Below, in pieces: positions 22,583 through 33,855 of a DNA stretch of 64,000 nt. Position 1 is the first letter of the stretch. Each line of letters opens with the position of its first letter. The position numbers and the translations under genes are program-made. Origin of the DNA: Emydura subglobosa. Taxonomy: Eukaryota > Chordata > Testudines > Chelidae. The stretch is from contig ML679995.1 in NCBI GenBank assembly GCA_007922225.1, positions 5,770,689 to 5,834,688 of the forward strand, read 5' to 3'. The notes below the pieces were generated by a model that was not told where the DNA came from, made no database searches, and saw only the letters and a list, made by a program, of their open reading frames with translations.

Positions 22583-22893
22583 TTACAATGGTCATTAACC
22601 ACTGGAAAAAATTACCAAGAGTTGAGCTGGATTCTACATCACCATCAATTTTTAAATCCAGTTTGTATTTTTTTTTCCCTGAAAGATATGGTGTAGTTCA
22701 AACAGGAATTAATTTAGGAAAATCCTATGACCTGTGTGATTCATAGATTCCAAGGCCAGAAGGGACCACTGTGCTCATTTAATCTGACCACCTGCATAAC
22801 ACAGGCTAGAGAACTTCCCCCACATAATTCCTTTTATATGGGAGGTCAGGTTAGATGATCACAATGGTCACTTTTGACCTTAAAATCTATTAA
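22583..22893 (+). mobile_element. CR1 3' end interrupted by an inverted CR1 fragment
   Basis: Plus-strand CR1 sequence runs GGTCATTAACCACTGGAAAA, ACATCACCATCAATTTTTAA, GGAATTAATTTAGGAAAATC and CCTATGACCTGTGT. It resumes at about 22836 with ATATGGGAGGTCAGGTTAGATG and ends GACCTTAAAATCTATTAA. The inserted 22740-22834 segment is a CR1 tail in the opposite direction. Confidence 0.8.
22740..22834 (-). mobile_element. CR1 3' tail, minus strand, nested in CR1
   Basis: TTCATAGATTCCAAGGCCAG, GAAGGGACCACTGTGCTCAT and CATAACACAGGCTAGAGAAC are the reverse complement of a CR1 3' end. It sits inside the plus-strand CR1 tail, so it arrived later or results from a local inversion event. Confidence 0.8.
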
Positions 22894-23109
22894 ATGCCCA
22901 TTCTGCAGTTTTTATTTTTTCACTAATCCAAATAAAAAAATCAGTACATTGTTTGCATAGAGGGGGATTTATGTAACTATGGAAGTATCTTCAGTATACA
23001 AAGTCCTTTTTTCTTTAAAGAAAAGTTAGGAGAGACTAGGGGGGAGGGGATCCAAAAGAAAAGAAGGAACATAGGAATTAGGAGTAGGAACTAGAAAAAG
23101 AGTTACAGC

Positions 23110-23394
23110 AGCTATGTCTACACTTACCTCGGTGATTCGGCGGAGTTATGCAACGTACACAAAAAAACTTGAGTAACTCCCGTCTACTTCTGTGCTTCTC
23201 TTCCGCACGCCATCTTCACTGCACTGTGCCGACAGGAACTGTGATCCTGTCAACGCAGCGCTACACCACTTGTGACTGTGGTCTTAGTACGTCGACTTCT
23301 GGATCGACTGAGCTGGTCTTCACTGACCGCTCAGTTGATCCAGATAAGTCGATCTGACGGCAGCGACTTTGCCGCTGTCAGTGTAGACATAGCC
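23110..23394. mobile_element. MITE with GCTATGTCTACACT terminal repeats
   Basis: Left end AGCTATGTCTACACTTACC and right end CAGTGTAGACATAGCC are inverted. The interior is GC-richer and CpG-containing (TCGACTTCTGGATCGAC, AAGTCGATCTGACGGCAGCG), consistent with lower age than its AT-rich surroundings. A target duplication is not clear. Confidence 0.75.
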
Positions 23395-24774
23395 AGCGTC
23401 TAGCGGAGTAAGAGATCAAGTGGCAAGAGGAGGAACCAGGAGAGACTTTTTTTTTTTTGGATGTTTTTAATTGATGGAAAGTATGGTTGATGCCTGAAGA
23501 TTTGCTACCAGTTTTGTTATTCTAATTAGCAAAGTGTATAGACAGAAAACCAACATCAAAACTCCTAATCCATTGCAGCCTACCTTAAGCTTCTTGAGCC
23601 AGGGACCAAGGGAGGTGAGCAAAGCACAGTCAAAACAAACATCTCCAAATTAATCTAAGAGATTTATTGGCTGGCATGGATTCATGAAACACTGCATAGA
23701 GACAGTCCCTGACTGTAAGGAACTGAGGCACCTGTGTCAGGTTACAATGGGAGCAGCACAAGAAAGGCTGGATATTAAAATAACAGACACATAGCCATTA
23801 GCTTAAACCTACACTTAAAAGATTTTACATATATAGAAAGAGATTCATGAATATGTTTGATATGGATATGTGGATTTATATCAGTGAAGGTAGGCTAGTT
23901 ACTGCATAAGAGAGGCTAAGGAGAAGTATGGTTAGGGATTAGAATGTGATGATGAATTATTATATACTTTTCATAATTAAAGCAAATCTTGTGTTAAAAA
24001 GAACTGGATATTCTGTTTGATTGGTAGATGGCATCTATTCACAGCCAAATGGAACTTTTAAGCTGCTGAATCTGTACTACAACACAGAACCTTTAGTTGT
24101 CTGAACTCTGTGTCTGTGAATTCCATTTTCTCACTTACTCCTTGCTAATCACACACAGCATATATAGTTACTAAAAAAGTCTGATTTCTTTTCTTCCTGA
24201 TCACCTCTCCAGAAACAACATTTGGATAAATGTACTGGTGCTGTAAATATTATTCTTGCTTCCTGGTCATGCTTCCTCCCATACAATGAGCAAACAAGTA
24301 TTTTCAGATGGTGTGAGTTGTTGTAGATTAGAACAACAAAACAAGGAAGGATAAAAGTATGGTCTCTGAGAGAGAGCACTGTGGGTGCATTTTCCTTTTT
24401 GAGAGTCTGCAAAGAACAGCAGACAAAATAGCAACCCTCCTCTGTAGATAACAGAGCCCTTGGAGATTTAAATATGCAACATATAGAAGACAAAAGGCTA
24501 AACAGCTCCATAGCCATATCCATTACAATCCCAACCCAAATGTTTCCAGCTTTTACAGCTCCCTAGAATTCTGACCTCAATATCCTCACATTCTGATTAT
24601 CCTTGTTATTTTTATTTCTATTACCCCACTTTAATTCTGAGAGGATTTTACCAGCGGACAAATTATACACCACTGGAATTAGAGATTAATGTTTAGTACA
24701 CCTGGAACACTGTGACTGCATGAAATACTGGATCTTTAAAGGGTTAGCAGTCCCTCGATCTAAGCAGCATTTTA
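23395..24774. other. Non-coding stretch, nothing recognised
   Basis: AT-rich DNA. A 124-codon minus-strand frame (24149-24523) has no recognisable domain. Confidence 0.4.
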
Positions 24775-24898
24775 AGTTTCAAACATTTTTTAATTTCAAA
24801 ATATTTTGACATAAAAGGACACATTTTTCACATCTATTTTTGCAATAAATTAAAAAAAAATATGTAAATAAATGATTCCCATTTTCTGACCAGCTATA
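24775..24898. mobile_element. Partial MITE with GACCAGCT right end
   Basis: The right end is CTGACCAGCTATAG. The body has the family wording TTTCAAAATATTTTGACAT. The left end is not visible. Confidence 0.45.
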
Positions 24899-26471
24899 GA
24901 GGTGGAAAAATAAAATAAAATTTAAGAACTGTTTTTTTCACCCCACAGGAAAAGGATAACTTTCTTTGCAATTTTTTCCCGCATTTTTAATCTCCCTTCA
25001 TTTTTAGTACTGTTCCATGGAATTCCAGATCCAAGTCTATAATAATAACAGGCTAAATCTTCGCCCCACAAAAAAAAACAAAAACAAAAACAAAAAACGA
25101 TTCCCTCAACATAAATATCTTCAACTGAACATACTGTTCTCCCTAGATTCATTCAGAACACAAAATAATATACATTCTGGCCTCTGGGTTGCATTATTTG
25201 CCTGTGAATTAATTCTGGCACTTGCTGGACTGTCATTCAAAGTGTCACAGGTGTATATTGCAGTTTTCCTTAGCCAAATGCCCATGAGGGATCATCAAGG
25301 GCAACAATTAGCACAAATACATCTTTCAATTGAAGAAGAGATGCCAGGTCTCCTGACCTCCACGCTCTAACTACTAGAAAACACTTCTTCCACACAGGGT
25401 CAATTTTTCAAACCATGGCTTTCATTTATGCACACTTTCTTGCTTGTGCAAATATATAATTTACTGACTTTCTTGCACAAATAGGTGGTGAGTGCACAAG
25501 TCAAAATACTTGGTTTTGCACACATGAAATAGTGCGTACTAAGCAGGGCCATGTGGAAGGACCTTTCACAATAGACCCCTTAAGGCCTGTAAAACTGACA
25601 CCTGCAATTTTGCATATGAAAACACCTGCATTTGCCTGCATGCATTTTGGTTGTTGCATATCTAGTGATCCAACTGGCACGGCAAAACACTGCCTGAATG
25701 TGCATATACGTACAAATTATTGCAGGTGCAAACCTAGAGGCCATTAAAAAAAAATCTGACCTGTAAAATGTTTATCTCCAAGTAAGTTTCTTTTGAACAA
25801 CATCACTGCCTTGATTGGACTGCATTCTTTTTATGAGTCAATCTTCCCCAAGAGCTGCTCTTAACTCCACTCCCTCCTTGTCCTTCCCTTTCACAGGATG
25901 GGAGGCTTAAGATCTTGAATGCTGATTCATACCAGAACCCTAATAATCTGTGATGCTTTTTGCAAATATAAATCAGAATAGATATTAAGGATTTCACTTT
26001 CCGGCTTCACCGCATTACCACACGCTCAATGAAGAGTTAACATCCTGTACTACAGATGGTAAGTGTTTCTATATTTGTGTGTGCACATGCCAAATATACA
26101 CATGTATATAGAGACGCACACATTATATATGCCCACACAAAAAATTCAGATAACTAAGAATCAAAGTTGTAGCAAATGTATTTCCTTTCACCACAATCAG
26201 TAAAAAAAACCAAGACAGTTGCCACTTAAGTGACATTTGTGTAACACACACTGACGCAATGTATGTTTTTGGTTCCCCTCTAGTGGCTAGACCACATGTA
26301 GTGGTTTACCAGTGCTACTGCCTGTGAACTGGGGGTTCTGGTTCTTTAGCAGATGCTCATTCTTTTAAAACCAGAGGTCCCAACTCAGTCCTCAGAGGTG
26401 ATGATTCCAGAGGTGTTGGTACAAGATCAATCAGAACTCGCATACCTTACATGTCAAGCACATGAGCAATG

Positions 26472-26498
26472 TGTGTGTGTGTGGGGGGGGGGGGGGGG
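26472..26498. repeat. (GT)n followed by a run of about 16 G
   Basis: GTGTGTGTGTGTG passes directly into a long uninterrupted G run. It could fold into a G-quadruplex and is slippage-prone, so its length may be unreliable. Confidence 0.8.
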
Positions 26499-26820
26499 CG
26501 GCGTTGGATGGACTTTTTTGTCAGAATGGGGATGCCATGAGAAGACCAAGAGGTTAAGCAACTTATTTCAGAGCTCTGCACATTCACTAGAGCCACGGAG
26601 AGCCGGGGAGTGCCTTCTATTTCCCATTCTTAATGGGAAGGAAGCTTGCAGGGGCTAAGATCAATTCAAAGACGTATTGGAACTCTAACCCGCTGAGCAG
26701 GTCTCCTGCTCTGGCTATGTGCATTTCTTCACACTTCATTAGGACTGGCAGTTATAAAAAGGAGAGATGATTAAGAACTCTGGTGCCTCCACAGTCATTC
26801 CTAGAATAGGAAGAACTCTG

Positions 26821-26874
26821 AAAATTGCTGCATCTATATAACTAGCGATATAGATATATAGAAGCAGCAATTTT
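26821..26874. other. Hairpin, 19-bp arms
   Basis: AAAATTGCTGCATCTATAT (26821-26839) and ATATAGAAGCAGCAATTTT (26856-26874) pair with one mismatch around a 16-nt loop. The sequence is followed by an ATATAGGTA-rich low-complexity stretch. Confidence 0.75.
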
Positions 26875-27005
26875 AGAAATTAGATATAGGAGTATCTGTA
26901 GATATAGGTACGCCGAGATACAGATACACACACACACGCACATCTCCAAGGCAGATAAAATGCACACAGCTGTTAGCAGCTGAAACAGGCCTTAATTACA
27001 CCCAG

Positions 27006-27019
27006 GTTACCATGGTAAC
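27006..27019. promoter_or_regulatory. Perfect palindromic RFX X-box
   Basis: GTTACCATGGTAAC equals its own reverse complement and matches the full two-half-site RFX consensus GTTRCCATGGYAAC. RFX factors control ciliary and other genes. No recognised promoter or exon is adjacent, so if functional it would be distal. A 14-base exact match is uncommon by chance in 64 kb. Confidence 0.5.
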
Positions 27020-27261
27020 ACTTGACAAGCGCTGTGTTGCTGGACTAGAATACTTGCCCTCTTGGAGTTTTCTGAGACCGAAGTGAGAGGAATTAAAGGC
27101 AGTGAAAATAATCACCCAACTTTGCTCCGCCTTTGCATATCTACAGCAAAAACATTGAGAGCCACATCAGCCAAAGTGAGCAGAACAAGGCAACGGTGAG
27201 ATAAATAAAGGAGCAAACAGGGCACTAAAATGGGTTTCTAATGGCTAGTATTTTTGCACAT

Positions 27262-27540
27262 CTGGTATTTGGAGCCAGGGATCTCAAAGCATTTTACAAA
27301 GATGCATTAACCCTCTTTAGAAGTTTTTCTGTCTATCTATTCATCCAGCTACACTCACAGCCCCCATCACTGCAGCATCTGAGCTTTCCTCTTGCTCACT
27401 AGTCATGCAGGCAGATAAACTGAAGCACACTGATGTTGTGTGTCTCACCCATCATCACACACTGAATCAGTGACTGAGCCAGGAAGACAACCCAGGAGAT
27501 CTGGTCTCACTACTCGCCCCTGCAGCCTGCCTAAATGCAG
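27262..27540 (-). repeat. MIR/CORE-like SINE
   Basis: On the plus strand: GGGATCTCAAAGCATTTTAC, CAGATAAACTGAAGCACACTG, ATCACACACTGAATCAGTGAC, AGGAAGACAACCCAGGAGATC. This is the reverse of the family order (tail, CORE, B-box). It is interrupted or diverged around 27.31-27.40 kb. Confidence 0.7.
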
Positions 27541-28544
27541 CTGATGTCATACGGTTCTGTGTTCTGGAAGTTGTGCATCTTTGATTGCTCCCCATGATTT
27601 TGGCTGTATTTACATTTTTTTGATGGAGGACAGTTTGGGGGAGAGTGAGACATGAAAATGACAATAATTGGTCCTTTTTGAAAGGAAGAATTTTGGTTTT
27701 GAAGGCTTGCTCATTTCGACTGACAAGTTGCTGGAAAAGGCTGAAAGCGTGTAAGCCTTTTCTGGCTGCTATGGATGAGAAAAGCAAAATCCCCTTAGGC
27801 TGAAAGCTGGAGGTGATGCAGCAATGCAAAACTTATGCATTTAAAGCAAATATTTGTGTTTAGTTTTCTAACTCTTTGCAGAAATTACTTTTCTCTCTGA
27901 GCAACGAGACAGGCAGTGAGTGGCTTTTCCTCTTTGTTAGGGTCTTCATTTGTCTTAATCTGGGGGCGGGTACTCTTCTCTGAACAGGACTTCATTATTA
28001 CCACTAATTTAATTTCTCTGGTTTGCACACAAGTTTCCTGAATAACTCATGGGGGCGGTGGGGGAGGTCTCTCTACCAGATACACACACATCACTCTCTT
28101 TTAGGTGAAAAAAAATATCTGTCTTGCCTCCAGACAAAGCCATCCACTTAAAGTTGTGCTCAGCAAAAGAAAAACAAAAACAAACAACACCTCCAAACAG
28201 CAGATGAAAAAAAACTATTCATGGGCAATAGCACAGTTACCAAAACAGAATAGGCTGCTTTTCAGTCTAAAGGCTTGTTTTGCTTTGAAACATACATAAT
28301 GCAACAGGAAGGGGGCTCAGAATTTGAGACCTATGGTGGAAAAAGGAAAGGCATGCATGGGTTGAGGACATATAAGAGCCACAGACTGCCTAGCTGCACT
28401 GTAATGAGACGTACATTCATCTCCAAGTGTCTGGGCTGTTCTTCTTTAATCAGAGAGCGGGTAGAAAAATCAAAACACAGGAAGCATCACTGCTCTCAGT
28501 ATCTGCTGTGCTCAAATGGTTCACACGCGGCTGCATGAATGACT
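27541..28544. other. Non-coding stretch, nothing recognised
   Basis: No gene or named repeat is visible. The minus-strand 120-codon frame ending in this part covers the SINE at 27.5 kb and is not a gene. Confidence 0.4.
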
Positions 28545-28660
28545 TTGCACTTACTCAGCACCTTTCATGCCAGGGTCTCAAAGCACTTTGCAACACGGAA
28601 TTAATGACGCCTCAGGCCATCCCTGAGATATGGCTGAGTATTACGGCCGGGCTGTGGAGT
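28545..28660 (-). repeat. SINE tail fragment, minus strand
   Basis: TCAGCACCTTTCATGCCAGG and GTCTCAAAGCACTTTGCAAC match the tail half of the MIR/CORE-like family. The head is replaced at about 28670 by the next SINE. Confidence 0.6.
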
Positions 28661-28689
28661 AAACTGAAGCGTGGCTACACTAAGTTTGT

Positions 28690-28915
28690 GGCATGGGAGG
28701 AGTGGGAATCAGGAGCTCTGGGTTCAATTCCCACAGACTCCCTGTGTGTGATACAGATTAGAGAACTGCGGTGCAGGGTAACACTTCTTTTTGTCTGTCA
28801 TGTCTACTTGTGTGGTAAAGCTCTCCGAGGCAGGGACCATCAGTGTGTAATTGTACAACACCCGGAACAACAGGGTGCCAGTCTTGGTCGGGGCCTCCGA
28901 GTGCCACGGTAACAT
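28690..28915 (+). repeat. MIR/CORE-like SINE
   Basis: GAGTGGGAATCAGGAGCTCTG, GGGTTCAATTCCCACAGACTC (B-box), then the tail: AAGCTCTCCGAGGCAGGGAC, TTGTACAACACCCGGAACAA, GTCGGGGCCTCCGAGTGCCACGG. The 161-codon open frame over it is a chance frame. Confidence 0.75.
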
Positions 28916-29595
28916 AAAGAAGAAGCGGGCTTCTCGGCAAAGCAAACCTGCCCATCATTTTAAATGATTATTTTTTATCTACAACCATCTCCCACCTCCA
29001 GTTGCACTTTCTGTTCTGGCCCCTGACAACAAATAAAGTACTGGGAAACAGAGGGCAGCATTTGTGCTTTGGCTTCCAAGGCCTTACCCACATTGCTGGG
29101 AGACTTTTGCTTGATGGCTTTTCTGGCAGCCTGTTTCCACGTGCTCCCATCCTTCCCTTCCACCCTTTAATTTTATTATTATTATTTCTTTCATTTCATA
29201 AGCTTTCAGCTTTTTAATACGAGAGGCTTTTGTTTCTATAAAACTGCAGCTGCTTTCATTTAGTTTTATGGATTTAATGCATTTAGAAGTTCCAAGAGAA
29301 GCACAGAACTGGCAATATTACCCAGACGCTTGCTGCTTAGTGGCTTTTCTAATGACAAGACTTATCTGATCCAGAGTATTTCATATCTGTATAAAATTAA
29401 TTTTCCCTCCTTTTGTCTTTAAGCCCCGAGATTTAATTTGTTCAGGGTATTCTTTCAAGCACTTTTCCCCCCCGATGATTTACTTCCAGTGCTAACGTTT
29501 TCCTCCTGCTGGCATTTGGGTCTGTAGCATTTGCGACTTCTTACCCATTACCAAATCATCTGAGTGTCTTGAAATCTTTAATGTATTTATCCTCA
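28916..29595. other. Non-coding stretch, nothing recognised
   Basis: AT-rich DNA with an ATT microsatellite near 29170. No gene or element is visible. Confidence 0.4.
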
Positions 29596-32500
29596 TTACA
29601 CTCCATTGAAGTGATGGAGTCTCCTGTTGAGTTCAACAGATGAGCTGCAGTCACTTATTGTCAGACCAGAGACCAATTTCCAATCTCCAGCCCCGTCCGC
29701 AACTGCCACAGGTGAGACAATTGTAGATGAACATGAATTGCTTTTAGCTTTACACCTCACATCTCTCTTCTTGACCACAATCCACAAGTTCTCAAAATGT
29801 TTCAGTCCAAGATGAGAGCGCTTTTGCCATTGGAATCCGTCAAGGTCTAAGAGCTCCCAGATGTTGAGGTCAACATTACAAGATCAGAGGTTGGCCTTGA
29901 AAGTGTCTTTGTAACTTTTTCTTGGTCTGATCCTAAAACTAGTTCCAGTCTGCAATGCTCCATAAAAGATGGCCTTTGGTATTCTGCTGTCAGACACACG
30001 GACCATATGAAAGCATCATCTCACTTGCGCTCTCACTATAAAAGCTTCAATGCCTGTAATATTGCAGCACTCAAAGACCTCGGTGTTGGGAACCAAATCT
30101 TGTTATTTAATTCTGTTATCCACTGTAGACATTTAGGTGGAATTAGTCCAAGCATTTTACATGACTTTGATAAGTAGTCTATATATTGCAGCTGTAGAGG
30201 AGTGTGATGATGACAATGGCTAGTGAACTTCGATTTTTGTGTGCAGTCTGACACTGTGTCAGTCCAGAGATGATGCTGAAGTTTTCTGAAGGCATTGCTT
30301 GATGCACCAATGCACTTTGTAATGCCATCGTCAATCACTGCATCTTGTGAAACGACACTGCCTATGTAGCAAAATTTATCAACAACCTTGACTGGTACAT
30401 CATCAATGGACACAACTGGAGTAGCTGCAGTATTTTCTGGTCAAGGCTGTGCCATGATTTCTGTTTTCTTCAGGCTGACTGTTAAACCCTATCATTTTGC
30501 TGCGAGTGCAAAGCAGTCAATGAGCAATTGAACGTCCCTGGTCCAGTAAAGCACACGCATCAGTGAACAGTAATTTGCAAATAACTTTTCATAACTTTTT
30601 TCTTTCCATGCAGGTGAGGCAGGTTCAAGACACCTCGATCCATACCGTAATGCATATAAATGCTACAATCAACATCTCTGAATCCATTTATTAGAACAGC
30701 TGAAAACTTGATGCTAAATAACATTGGAACAAGAACACAACCTTGTTTTACTTCATTGGTGACAATAAAGGAAGCTGACAAACAGCCTTGGTCAAGCATC
30801 ACATGAAAAGATTTAATGATGTTGATAAACTCATCAGGGCAACCAAATTTATGGAGAACTCTCCATAGGCCAGTCAATTTACAGAGTCAAATTTACAGAG
30901 ACAAAAATTACATATAGGTCTTGATTCTTCTCATAAAACTTCTCCTGAATTTGTTGGAGTGCAAAGATCTTGTTTGAAGTACCATGCCCACGATGGAAGC
31001 CTCATTGGCTTTCAGGTGGTATCTTCTCTGCAAGTTGATCAGTTAAGCTGGTTTAGCACGACTCGAGTGAATATCTTTCCCACAGACACAAGGAGAAAGA
31101 TGCCATGATGGTTATTTCAAGAAGTATGATTGCCTTTCCTTTTGTAAAGGTAAAGAATGGACATCTTTAAGTTCCTGTGACATAACCTCCTAGTCCCAAA
31201 ATGTTAAGTAGAGGCCAATGAAGTTCCTGACCAGCTCATGGCCCCCACATTTGAAGACCTCTGGCGGAATACCATCTGGACTCGCTGCTTTGCCATTTAA
31301 CATTTGCTTTCCATACTTCAGATATGTTCAGTGAAATTGTGAGTTGGTCTTGAACTGGAAGTTGTTCAAGGTCAACAGGAGCTGATGCATCTGCGGTGGA
31401 TGGGCAGTTCAGAATCTTATTTAAATGTTCAGCCCATCTTTTCAGGATTTGCCATACATGGTCTTCAGCTCTTCAAAAGAACTTCCGGAGATTTTTGGGT
31501 TTGCTGCTGATTGAAGTTGCTCAGCTTTTATTTTCCATCAGCTCACCTCCATGTGGTGAAGCTTAGCTTTCACATTACACTTTATACAGGAATAAGCCAC
31601 CTTTTTAATTGGTGAGTTTTTATCATTTATCCATAACATATTATGAACATACATGGATTTCAGGAGTTGCTTTATTTCAGTGTCATTTTCATCACAACAG
31701 TCCTGATGCTTCCTCTTTACAAAGCGGAGGACTTCTTTAGGCACATCAAACACTGTTTCCTTAAAAGATGACCAGGCAGAGTCAGTGTTTACTATGTCTA
31801 ACTGAGAAAGCGTGTCAAGAACTTCATCAAGTTTTTTGCTCACCTTACACGTGAGGTCAGATTTCAACATGTGCACATAGAGCCTGGGTATTGGAGACTG
31901 ATGACATCTGTACTGTTTTAATTGGAAGATCAGTGTCATTTTACATCTCATTAGCCAATGATCAGACTACGTGCCTGGTCCCCACATCGCACAGGTGATT
32001 TTAATGTCCAGATGATCACGTCGGTGTACAATCACATAGTCAATTAAATGCCAATGACAAGAGCTGGGCTGGGATGACACCGAGTTGTTTTGAGCTTCAT
32101 TGCTTGCTGGATATCATGTTTGTGATGACTAATTGGTTCTCCAGGCATTTGTGAGGGAGTAGTGTGCCGTCTGAGTTCTCTTTCCCCACACCATGTTTAC
32201 CAAGTACTTTAGGCTAAGCTTTGTGATTGCAACCAACTCTAACATGAAAGTTGTCTAGGATGGTGAATCTGTTGTGCTGATGAACTCACTTTATGGCATC
32301 ATCAGAGTCTTCATAGAATTTTTCTTTTACATCGTCATGTCATGTCCGTGACTGGATGACAGGTGATGGATCATTCAAAATATCCCTGTTCTATTAATTT
32401 TTTCTGAAGCATCTGGCACTAGCCACTGTCAGAAAACAGTATACTGGATGGACCATTGGTGTGACCCAGTATGGCCATTTTTATGTTTTTATGTCATCAT

Positions 32501-32885
32501 AGGAGCATATGCATATGCCAGAATGACTGTTACATGACATGCAGATATCAAGTTGAGGCAAAGGACTGACAGGCAATCATTTAGTCCTTTTCATATACAA
32601 TTAATTGCGTGTGCAATAGCAAAGCCCACCCCTGATAGTTGCCTCTCTTCTGCGGACTTGACTATCAAATAGAAAATTTAACCAGCACCAACCTCTTCAA
32701 AATGGGATTTGCCTGGGAGACATGTTTGACTCAACGCAGCTATATTGATGCTGTATTTGGCAAGTTATTTTCCAATAAGTCCAGTGCGCCTTTCAAGCCC
32801 CCCAGAATCATTAGAAAGATTGTGGCATATTACAAGTTCAGTGTTCTTTGTGTATCATGTTGCTCTTTCTGTGCAAATGGATGAC
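29596..32885 (-). pseudogene. Decayed, near full-length non-CR1 LINE ORF (endonuclease + reverse transcriptase)
   Basis: Read on the minus strand and allowing stops and frameshifts, this is one retrotransposon polyprotein in correct domain order. The N-terminal endonuclease starts near 32830 with ERRTGLIGK, then AALSQTCLPGKSHFEEVGAG (32.75 kb) and GVGFAI (32.62 kb). A CR1 tail interrupts it at 32372-32497. It resumes with DDVKEKFYED and the degraded 'GDFNARVG' box (DNFHVRVG, about 32.25 kb), then IDYVIVHRRD and SDHW (32.0 kb). The linker keeps HQDC.DENDTEIKQLL (31.7 kb). The reverse transcriptase has GKAASPDGIPPEVFKCGG (31.27 kb), VGKIFTRVVLNQL (31.06 kb) and VKQGCVLVPMLFS (30.73 kb). Its catalytic FADD reads FANY (30.58 kb), so it is inactive. 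VDKFCYIGSVVSQDAVIDD (30.37 kb), SRIPKAIFYGALQTGT (29.96 kb) and a C-terminal CGSCGRG (29.7 kb) follow. The motifs match the RTE-like 'endonuclease-reverse transcriptase' group, not CR1. Exact clade is unassigned. Confidence 0.85.
32372..32497 (+). mobile_element. CR1 3' tail nested in the LINE endonuclease
   Basis: TTCTGAAGCATCTGGCACTAG, CAGTATACTGGATGGACCAT and ATGGCCATTTTTATGTTTTT are a CR1 3' UTR and tail of the subfamily seen at 3.6 kb. Endonuclease sequence of the host LINE continues on both sides, so this insertion is younger than the LINE. Confidence 0.8.
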
Positions 32886-33300
32886 CAGCCAGTCATGGCA
32901 TGCTAGCAAGTCGAAAACAGAGTTAGAGATGTTTAGGGATTCTTTTCTCCCCCTTCCCCAGATTGAGGAAAGCAGCAATGAATTAGTTAATGCTGACTTT
33001 CATGTGTCATCATGAGGCTTTAAAGTTAACACCGCCAAATGAGATTAATGGTGGCTTTGAAATTCACACTCCCCAGAAATATTATTTCAGGCTCTCTGCA
33101 AATGCAGGCAGAGATCACTGGACTAGTTAAATTCTGGTTACATGTTCAAAGTTTTCTTTACATCCCTGGAGGCTAAAAACTCATTTTAGCTGGAGATGAC
33201 TGAAAAATGGGAAAGATTTTTCATTACAAAATTCTAACCAATTTTTGTTCAACAGATTTCCAAAAATAATATTAAAAAATACTGAAAAAAACTAAGCTAA
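32886..33300. other. Non-coding stretch
   Basis: No gene is visible. GGAGATGACTGAAAAATGGG near 33191 resembles the left end of the MITE at 47.86 kb, but no right end is found. Confidence 0.35.
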
Positions 33301-33546
33301 GGTTACGTTTACACTGCTACCCGGAAGCATGATTGCAGCATGTGTAGAATTACCCAAGTTAGCTTCAATCAAATTAGCTCACTAAATATAGTCGTGAGGC
33401 CATGGTTGCCTGGGCTAGCTGCCTGAGTTTCTGCTCACGTGGCTAGCAGCAACGCCACTCATCATGTTGTGGCTACACAGCTATTTTTAGCAATCTAGCT
33501 CGGAAGCGCTTACACGTGCTGTCCTGACGGTAGAGTAGACATACCC
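33301..33546. mobile_element. MITE with GGTTACGTTTACACTG / ...ATACCC ends
   Basis: The left end GGTTACGTTTACACTG follows TAA (33298-33300). The right end is GTAGAGTAGACATACCC with AAA after it. The interior includes CTAGCTGCCTGAGTTTC and GTGGCTAGCAGCAACGCC. Same family as 7.55 and 39.8 kb, more diverged. Confidence 0.7.
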
Positions 33547-33771
33547 AAAACTACATGGCCCTAACCCCAGGACGCAATGCTACTTTCAGAGATTCTGCAG
33601 CAGAAGCCGATGGAGTACAGGGGTGACGATGCCTTTGTGAAGCACAGATTACCCTTAACATGGGCAGCAGAGGAACATCTTCATGCTTCAAGACAATACA
33701 TGCAGGAGTTTCCCTCCATGTGCAAGAAGCCTGTCAAAAGACATTCACATTAATATAGCGTGACATTCCAC

Positions 33772-33855
33772 AAGCCTAATCTTGCAGCTCCTGTGGAGGC
33801 TTGAAGTCAATAGGAGATTTGCCTTGCATAGGGACCAGAGGATCAGGCCCTAAGA
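33772..33855. repeat. Palindromic repeat
   Basis: AAGCCTAATCTTGCAGCTCC and GGGACCAGAGGATCAGGCC flank a TTGAAGTCAATAGGAG core, the 'cctgatc...agtcaat...gatcagg' fold-back form. Confidence 0.5.

Larger units (their letters stand above)
24899..27261. other. Mostly unassigned stretch; simple repeats and a few motifs
   Basis: Holds a CAAAAA-rich tract (25070-25100), a poly(G) run, a hairpin and an X-box listed separately. The 117-codon plus-strand frame at 25017-25370 and its neighbours have no recognised domain. Confidence 0.4.

Noticed and set aside
28427..28912. 161-codon plus-strand open frame
   Set aside because: Entirely covered by SINE fragments.
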